From NCBI GenBank assembly GCA_031288935.1, contig JAITQL010000045.1, positions 1 to 10,522 on the forward strand: a stretch of DNA of 10,522 bases, in the 5' to 3' direction. Shown in pieces: positions 5,476 to 10,522 of this stretch. The notes beneath the pieces are model-generated. The model did no database searches and had not been told where the DNA came from. It saw only the letters and a list, made by a program, of their open reading frames with translations. The position numbers and the translations under genes were made by a program. Numbering within the stretch: the stretch's first letter is position 1; every line of letters begins with the position of its first letter. The stretch comes from Tannerella sp. Its GTDB lineage: Bacteria; Bacteroidota; Bacteroidia; Bacteroidales; Tannerellaceae.

Positions 5476-6507
5476 TCATATACCTCCCAGCGACTTGACT
5501 TCGTCATCCGACAAAGCCCGGTCGAAGATGCCGACTGTGGAAACGTACAGCGGAAATCCCTGTCCATTTTCGCCGTCTTCGTCGGCAAACAGCAGGACGC
5601 CTTCGGGAAGCCATGCCCTGTCACCGTCCAGCTCGCCGGAGTTACCGGCTTCATAGTATTGTCCGTTCATGAAATACTTGATCGATTTTCCCAGATTAAC
5701 GACAATCGCAAACCGGTACCAGGTGTCCTTGACAAACAAATGCTCCTGCTTGGAATAACTGCCGGTCACTCCAAAATTCGCAGACGGACGCCAGAAGAAG
5801 TCGCCGTCGGAGGTATTGTTCATGGCCGTTTGGTAGAGGCAATAATACTTGCCATTTTGCCAGTTGTTGCCTGCATTCGTGGGGCCGCCGGGGAACATGC
5901 AGTCCACTATCACCGTAAATTCGTTGACTTTCTTGCCGCCGCCGTTGGGGGCCAATCCATGATTGCATATCAGGTGGTTGTGGTGCCATACGTCGTCTAT
6001 TTTTTCACTGCTTGGCAAGATCGCCGCCTTTTTCCGTCTGTTCTGCCCTTCCCCCTGGGTAAAGCCCGAACCGACCGGTGTCAGATCGTTTCCTACGGTT
6101 GCCTTGAACAGGTTGCCGGCGTCCTCGAACTGCCAGAGTCCCTTGACGCCCAGCGAATTCAGTTTTTCCTGCAACGTGACTTCGTAGACTTCCACGGCAA
6201 ATTCCTTGCGGATGCTGCCCTGGCTGACATAGACCGTGGTGTTGCCCACGTCCACGGAAGCTACGCGGCCGAATTCGTCGACTGTCGCAATGCCCGGATC
6301 GGCGGACTCCCACTTGAACTCGTAGTCCGTACAGTCGTACGGAACGGGATAGGCATACAGGCGTCCCGTTTCACCGATATTGACCCGGATGCCTTCTCCC
6401 ACGGCAATGTCCTTCAGGGTCACGCCATCGCCCAGTTTCTTTTCACATCCCGACAGCGCCAGACAGGCGGCAAGGAAACATACGCTTCTAAATAAGATCG
6501 TTTTCAT
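5476..6507 (-). CDS. SusCD-associated surface lipoprotein with Big2 and LamG-like domains
   Basis: This 343-residue lipoprotein has the signal MKTILFRSVCFLAACLALSG and a lipobox LSGC, with lipidation at Cys21. Residues ~30-108 resemble a bacterial Ig-like (Big2) domain (FKWESADPGIATVDEFGRV). Residues ~122-343 resemble a concanavalin/LamG-type jelly roll: GLWQFEDAGN at the start, DTWYRFAIVVN and IKYFMNGQYYEAG in the middle, and the hallmark ending VGIFDRALSDDEVKSLGG. Its place as third gene after susC and susD, where SusE/SusF-like proteins usually lie, suggests a surface ligand-binding protein anchored in the outer membrane that helps capture the substrate. No catalytic residues of a glycoside hydrolase are evident. 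It is translationally linked to susD: the gap is 6 nt and an AGGAG precedes the ATG. The ligand is unknown; LamG folds bind glycans or proteins. Confidence 0.83.
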   Translation of the reverse strand: MKTILFRSVCFLAACLALSGCEKKLGDGVTLKDIAVGEGIRVNIGETGRLYAYPVPYDCTDYEFKWESADPGIATVDEFGRVASVDVGNTTVYVSQGSIRKEFAVEVYEVTLQEKLNSLGVKGLWQFEDAGNLFKATVGNDLTPVGSGFTQGEGQNRRKKAAILPSSEKIDDVWHHNHLICNHGLAPNGGGKKVNEFTVIVDCMFPGGPTNAGNNWQNGKYYCLYQTAMNNTSDGDFFWRPSANFGVTGSYSKQEHLFVKDTWYRFAIVVNLGKSIKYFMNGQYYEAGNSGELDGDRAWLPEGVLLFADEDGENGQGFPLYVSTVGIFDRALSDDEVKSLGGI

Positions 6508-6510
6508 ATT

Positions 6511-6515
6511 CTCCT
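6511..6515 (-). promoter_or_regulatory. Shine-Dalgarno AGGAG overlapping the susD stop codon
   Basis: The minus strand reads TTAGGAGAATATG. AGGAG begins inside the susD stop TAG and stands 3 nt from the lipoprotein ATG. A recognisable Shine-Dalgarno is uncommon in Bacteroidetes, and the short spacing suggests translational coupling with susD. It also supports ATG 6507 as the start. Confidence 0.55.
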
Positions 6516-8199
6516 AATTTATTAAGTTCAACTTGTCTTCGATGGAAATGTTCAGCACCGGATTCCGTTCGATTTCTTCGGAAGGATAGGGGGCAAACAT
6601 TTTTCCCTGGCTCCATTCTCCGGTGGGGCCGAAGGGTTCGTGTACGCGGACGTCCTGACCCGTGTCGGGATCCTTGAACACGTATTCGGGATTGGCCTTG
6701 CGCTTGTTGAAATGGTCTTTCACGCGATCCATGCGCTGCATGTCGTTGTATCGCGGCGCAATCGCACCCCAGTACCAGCCGGCGATTTCCCAGCCGTGCT
6801 CGTTGTAGGCAGCTTCGGCCAGATCGGTAGCCGACAGGCCGGCCGAATAGAGGTTGATCGACGCATCGTCGACCGGCCCGTGTCCGTCCGCGCGGTTGCG
6901 CACCTTGTTCAGCAGCGAGATGGCGCGGGCATTCGTCTGTCCCGAACGGCCAACCGCCTCGGCGTAGAAAAGATACACTTCGGCCAGGCGCACCAGCTGG
7001 TGAATCTGTTCACTCCAGCCGTCTCCCTGCGATTCGTAGCCTTTGGTGAAGTCGTATTCATAGGAGCCTGCGCTGTTGTTGTCGTTCGTAAAGGCCGACT
7101 TGCCGAAATACGGCGAGCGGTTAGGCTCCGGCAAATCGGTGCTCCACCAGCGGTAGGAATTGCCGTTGCCGCTGTTGTAGGTTACTTCCGGATACGTGGC
7201 TGTTTTGCGCGGCCCGTCGGGGAAATTGACCCAGAAGCCGATTTCGGCGCGGGTGTCCGTCCATCCCTGGCTGCAATCCTGCAGGTCGTTGATGGCGCCG
7301 CGGGCAGCCTCGCTGCTGTCGCCGTTGCCGAACGCCTTGCTGTAGTATATGGCTGCGATGGCTTCCTTATTCTGCTTGTTTTCCTGCTTGGAATGGATTT
7401 TCCAGTATTCGTCGTACAGCTGATAGTAGTACGTGCCGTTTTCCGAGCCGTCAATCACTTCCAGCGCCTTGGCGGCTGCCAGCTGGTAATATTCCGCGCC
7501 GCGGTTGAGCGGCCATCCGGCCATCGTCAGGTAAACATAGGACAGCACGGCCTGGGCAGCGCCCTTGCTGGCTACCACGTTGACCCCGTTCATCGACTTG
7601 GGAACGGTGTTGTAGCTCGCCGGCAGTTTTTCCGCCATCTTCAGGTCACTGACAATCAGTTCGTATATTTCCGACACGGACGAAAGCCCGGCCGAAAAAT
7701 CAATTTCAAGAGACACGATCTTGGGCAGCGGCCCGAAGGCGCGCACCAGGTAGAAATACGCCCAGCCCCGCCAGAAGTAAGCCTGTCCGAGGGCATAGTC
7801 AATCTCTTCCTGCGTCACGTCGGGCGTGCTTTCCGCGCCGTTGATGATGTAGTTTGCCGCCTTAATCACCTGGTACTTGTCTTCCCAGCACCACAGCAGA
7901 CGATCGTTGTTCGTCGAGATCGTGTAGTTGTCCCATTCGCGGATCGCCGCCTTGTTGCTGGCGGGATGCGTGGACAGGTCGTCGCCCATCTGGGAGTTGA
8001 TAAACTGGGTGATACCGAAAGAGGATCGCCCTACCCTGCGGTAGAGGATGTTGACAGCCCCTTCCAGATCGCTTGCCTGCGTAAAGGCGTCACTGGTCAT
8101 CAACTTTCCTTTCGGATCTTCCGCCAGAAAATCGTTGCAGGAAGCCAGCCACACCATGCACGCGACCAGCATTATTGTTTTCTTTCCTAAAGTCTTCAT
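6514..8199 (-). CDS. SusD/RagB family outer-membrane nutrient-binding lipoprotein
   Basis: This 561-residue lipoprotein forms the lid of the SusC transporter and captures the substrate at the cell surface. The signal ends in LASC (lipidation at Cys21), followed by the typical NDFLAEDPKG. The N-terminal SusD-like part includes EDKYQVIKAANYIING (106-121) and ALGQAYFWRGWAYFYLVRAFG (residues 136-156), the TPR-like helices that contact SusC. The C-terminal RagB/SusD part shows RLAEVYLFYAEA (404-415), LLNKVRNRA (429-437) and a final YPSEEIERNPVL. The usual block resembling ER..E...EG.R..DL.R is here EHGWEIAGWYWGAIAPRYND (467-486), a divergence that may reflect the clade. The length is normal for the family. 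The gene starts 33 bp after susC with an A-rich leader. The substrate cannot be told from sequence; aromatic residues are plentiful (YYYQLYDEYW, YRWWSTD). Confidence 0.95.
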   Translation of the reverse strand: MKTLGKKTIMLVACMVWLASCNDFLAEDPKGKLMTSDAFTQASDLEGAVNILYRRVGRSSFGITQFINSQMGDDLSTHPASNKAAIREWDNYTISTNNDRLLWCWEDKYQVIKAANYIINGAESTPDVTQEEIDYALGQAYFWRGWAYFYLVRAFGPLPKIVSLEIDFSAGLSSVSEIYELIVSDLKMAEKLPASYNTVPKSMNGVNVVASKGAAQAVLSYVYLTMAGWPLNRGAEYYQLAAAKALEVIDGSENGTYYYQLYDEYWKIHSKQENKQNKEAIAAIYYSKAFGNGDSSEAARGAINDLQDCSQGWTDTRAEIGFWVNFPDGPRKTATYPEVTYNSGNGNSYRWWSTDLPEPNRSPYFGKSAFTNDNNSAGSYEYDFTKGYESQGDGWSEQIHQLVRLAEVYLFYAEAVGRSGQTNARAISLLNKVRNRADGHGPVDDASINLYSAGLSATDLAEAAYNEHGWEIAGWYWGAIAPRYNDMQRMDRVKDHFNKRKANPEYVFKDPDTGQDVRVHEPFGPTGEWSQGKMFAPYPSEEIERNPVLNISIEDKLNLIN

Positions 8200-8232
8200 A
8201 TTTTCTATACTTTAAAATTATCACTTTGTTAC

Positions 8233-10522
8233 TTAGAAATCAAACCGTACGATGAACGTATAGGTTCTCGGAATGGGGAACGAACCGTCGTCCAGTCCGA
8301 AAGTCGTATCCTTGTAGGTATCGTCTACTTCCGACACGGTTTCCGGGTCCATGCCCCGATATCCGGTCAGGACAAAGAGGTTCTCGGCGCTGAACGAAAG
8401 GTGTATGTCGGCAATCTTCGCTATCTTCCGTGGAAACTGATAACCGAGGGTCATGTTCTGGCAGCGCAGGAAGGCGGCGTTTTCGAGCCACTGGGTCGAA
8501 GCGGGCACATACTGGTTGCTGGAGTTGGTCAGGCTGGCAAACTGCGCCTTGCTCTTGTCCGCCACGTGATCCCAGCTGAGGTAATAAGCCTCGCGGGAAG
8601 AGAAGAAGCGTTGCGCGCCGATCATGCACGACTGGTAGAAGCGCGAGTGATTGAGCCGGTAATAGCTGCCGGTGGCGCGGAAGAAGACGTTGAAATCCCA
8701 GTTTTTGTAGGTCAGCGAATTGTTCCATCCGAAGACCCACTTGGGAATCGAATTTTTGTCCAGTATCTTTTTGTTCTCCATATTGTTCTGCGTCGTCACG
8801 CCTCCGTCCTGTGTGCGGAACAGGGTGGCGCCGTTGTCGTCGAACCCTGCAAACTCCTGCAGATAGAACGTACCGACCGGCTTGCCGACCACCAGAGCAA
8901 ACAGACCGCCCTGGTTGGCTCCGCCGCGGCTGGCATCCGGAATCAAACGCTCCACGCCCGCCAGGTCTCTGACCTTCGTCTGCGTATAGGTAGCCGTCAG
9001 GTTGCTTTCCCACGACAGGTCGTTGGTCTGTACCGGGAAGGCGTTCGCCGTAAATTCCCATCCGGTATTGTCGATCGCGCCCTGGTTCGTCCAGATTTTT
9101 TCACCGCCGTTGTAGTCCGGCAATTCCTTCTCGAACAGCAGGTCGGTCGTCTTCTTCAGATACCAGTCGGCGCTGATGTTCAGCTTCTGGTCAAGGACGC
9201 TCAAGTCCAGCCCGACGTCGTACTGGTTCGTCTTTTCCCAGTGCAGATCGGGGTTGCTGAACTTTTGCGGCCAGTAGCCGTAGTACTGGTTGCTTGTTCC
9301 GTAGGCCGAATAATCGCGCGTCAGCATCGCATAGGTGGAATAGGCGCCCACGCCGTGGTTACCGGTGGAACCGACCGTTGCCCGCAATTTCAGCTGCTGA
9401 ATCAGGTCCTTGTTCATGAAATCCTCTTCGGATATGTTCCATGCCACGCCTGCCGACGGGAAATAGCCCCACTTGTATTTATCCTTGAACTGCGACGGCG
9501 CATCGGCTCGGTACGTTCCCGTAAAGGAATATTTCCCCTTGTAGCTGTATACCAGCCGGCCGAAGACGGATATCATCTGGTCGTTGGAATAACCGTTACT
9601 TACTTCTTTGGTTCCTGCCGAAGCCAGATCCCAGTAACCGGTTACTTCGTTGACCAGACTACGCGCTCTGCCTCCCAGAGAGCTCGACTCGGCTTTGGTA
9701 GCTTCAAATACCCCCATGGCGGTCAGGCGGTGGTCGCCGAACTCCTTCTGGTAGGTCAGGTTATTGATATTGCGCCACCGGTAGTTATGAGAAAAATCGT
9801 TAGCGGCCGTATTCGGAGAGTTCGGATATAACTTGGAGGTTTCAATGCTGCGGCTCACGCTGTAGGCTCGCGTATAGAATCCCTGCAAAGAAAGTGTCAA
9901 GCCGTCGATAATCTTGAAACGCAGATCGGCAGAACCGCTCATCCGGCTACTTTCGTCATCATTCCATTTGGCATACTTTTGCGCATAGGGGTTGTTGGCC
10001 GTCGATCCGTAGGGGTCGAGATTATAGGCGCCGTCCTCCAGTTGCAACTCCATAGCCGGCGAATAGGAAAAAATATCGGTAAACTGGTTGTAACTGTTAC
10101 TGTTGTGCGAGGTGCCGTGAGACCCGTACAAATACCCCGACAAAGTCAGCCAGGGCGCGAGTTCCGTATCCAGCGTAGCTTTGATATTGTAGCTCCGGCT
10201 CTTGACGCTGACAATCTGTCCCCGGCTGTCGCCACCCCAGGCGATGACCCCGTACTTTGTCTTCTCGTTTCCGCCCGAAATATTCAGATTGTAATTCTGG
10301 CCGAATCCGGTTTGCGTCATCAGGTCGATCCAGTCGATGCCTTTGGTGCCGGCCTTGTAGGCCGCCATGTCCGCATCGGTCACACGGCTCGTTCCCTGAA
10401 CGTCCCTCACGGCTCTGGCGTATTCATACGGGCTGAGCAGGTCGGGTATTTTGCGCAGGGTCGCCCATCCATAGCGGGCGTCGAAGGTCACTCTCGCCTT
10501 GCCTTCCTTGGCTTTCTTGGTC
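8233..10522 (-). CDS. SusC/RagA family TonB-dependent outer-membrane transporter (5' end outside window)
   Basis: About 762 residues are visible and the frame stays open to the right edge, so the GTG at 10491 is not a start. The first visible residues, TKKAKEGKARVTFDARYGW, are the end of the SusC plug signature (TTKKGK.G). The signal peptide, carboxypeptidase-like domain and most of the plug therefore lie beyond the window; SusC proteins usually have about 1000 residues. The rest is the 22-strand beta-barrel, with family landmarks such as GGNEKTKYGV, GVAWNISEEDFMN, LKLRATVGSTGNHGVG, SADWYLKKTTDLLF, LTYKNWDFNVFFR, LSFSAENLFVLTGYRGMDPE and the ending PRTYTFIVRFDF with C-terminal Phe, as expected for barrel insertion. 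It imports ligand across the outer membrane using TonB energy, together with the SusD protein encoded 33 bp downstream. The substrate is unknown. Confidence 0.96.
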   Translation of the reverse strand, partial: TKKAKEGKARVTFDARYGWATLRKIPDLLSPYEYARAVRDVQGTSRVTDADMAAYKAGTKGIDWIDLMTQTGFGQNYNLNISGGNEKTKYGVIAWGGDSRGQIVSVKSRSYNIKATLDTELAPWLTLSGYLYGSHGTSHNSNSYNQFTDIFSYSPAMELQLEDGAYNLDPYGSTANNPYAQKYAKWNDDESSRMSGSADLRFKIIDGLTLSLQGFYTRAYSVSRSIETSKLYPNSPNTAANDFSHNYRWRNINNLTYQKEFGDHRLTAMGVFEATKAESSSLGGRARSLVNEVTGYWDLASAGTKEVSNGYSNDQMISVFGRLVYSYKGKYSFTGTYRADAPSQFKDKYKWGYFPSAGVAWNISEEDFMNKDLIQQLKLRATVGSTGNHGVGAYSTYAMLTRDYSAYGTSNQYYGYWPQKFSNPDLHWEKTNQYDVGLDLSVLDQKLNISADWYLKKTTDLLFEKELPDYNGGEKIWTNQGAIDNTGWEFTANAFPVQTNDLSWESNLTATYTQTKVRDLAGVERLIPDASRGGANQGGLFALVVGKPVGTFYLQEFAGFDDNGATLFRTQDGGVTTQNNMENKKILDKNSIPKWVFGWNNSLTYKNWDFNVFFRATGSYYRLNHSRFYQSCMIGAQRFFSSREAYYLSWDHVADKSKAQFASLTNSSNQYVPASTQWLENAAFLRCQNMTLGYQFPRKIAKIADIHLSFSAENLFVLTGYRGMDPETVSEVDDTYKDTTFGLDDGSFPIPRTYTFIVRFDF

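Noticed and set aside
6640..8190. Plus-strand open frame (516 codons) opposite susD
   Set aside because: It is an antisense shadow of a gene with full SusD features and has no domain or signal of its own.
8401..9831. Plus-strand open frame (476 codons) opposite susC
   Set aside because: It is an antisense shadow of the transporter barrel and has no start context or recognisable motif.

Overview
The window looks like the chromosome of a member of Bacteroidales (Bacteroidota). The reasons are a SusC/SusD pair with a companion lipoprotein, a NigD-like lipoprotein, a match to the Bacteroidetes promoter consensus TAnnTTTG, a gene-final domain resembling type IX secretion sorting domains, and mostly A-rich rather than Shine-Dalgarno leaders. 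Base composition is GC-rich for the order, which explains the many long antisense open frames. The genus cannot be fixed from this sequence.

Layout. Positions 1-1204 (+) hold the 3' part of a large multidomain surface or secreted protein. Then come two short-period repeat arrays around a symmetric terminator, and an M16 zinc peptidase (1352-2581, -). A divergent NigD-like lipoprotein (2718-3452, +) ends at a strong terminator shared with the convergent nhaD-type Na+/H+ antiporter gene (3536-4813, -). About 660 bp without a convincing gene follow (4814-5475). The right half is one minus-strand operon in the order susC (5' end beyond the window), susD, and a Big2/LamG-like lipoprotein, ending at an intrinsic terminator (5418-5450). 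It encodes an outer-membrane TonB-dependent importer, its substrate-capturing lid, and a probable extra surface ligand-binding protein. No degradative enzyme, sensor or regulator is visible, so the substrate is unknown.

The most unusual part is the gene-free stretch before nhaD. Two AT-rich repeat tracts (4968-4998 and 5378-5408) are reverse complements at 30 of 31 positions. Between them lies a 246-bp imperfect palindrome (5111-5356) that can fold into a long six-helix stem capped by a four-way junction. It resembles a non-autonomous mobile element or a structured RNA of unknown class. A third copy of the AT-rich tract, with a similar CCGCGC-containing flank, overlaps the stop codon of the M16 peptidase gene.
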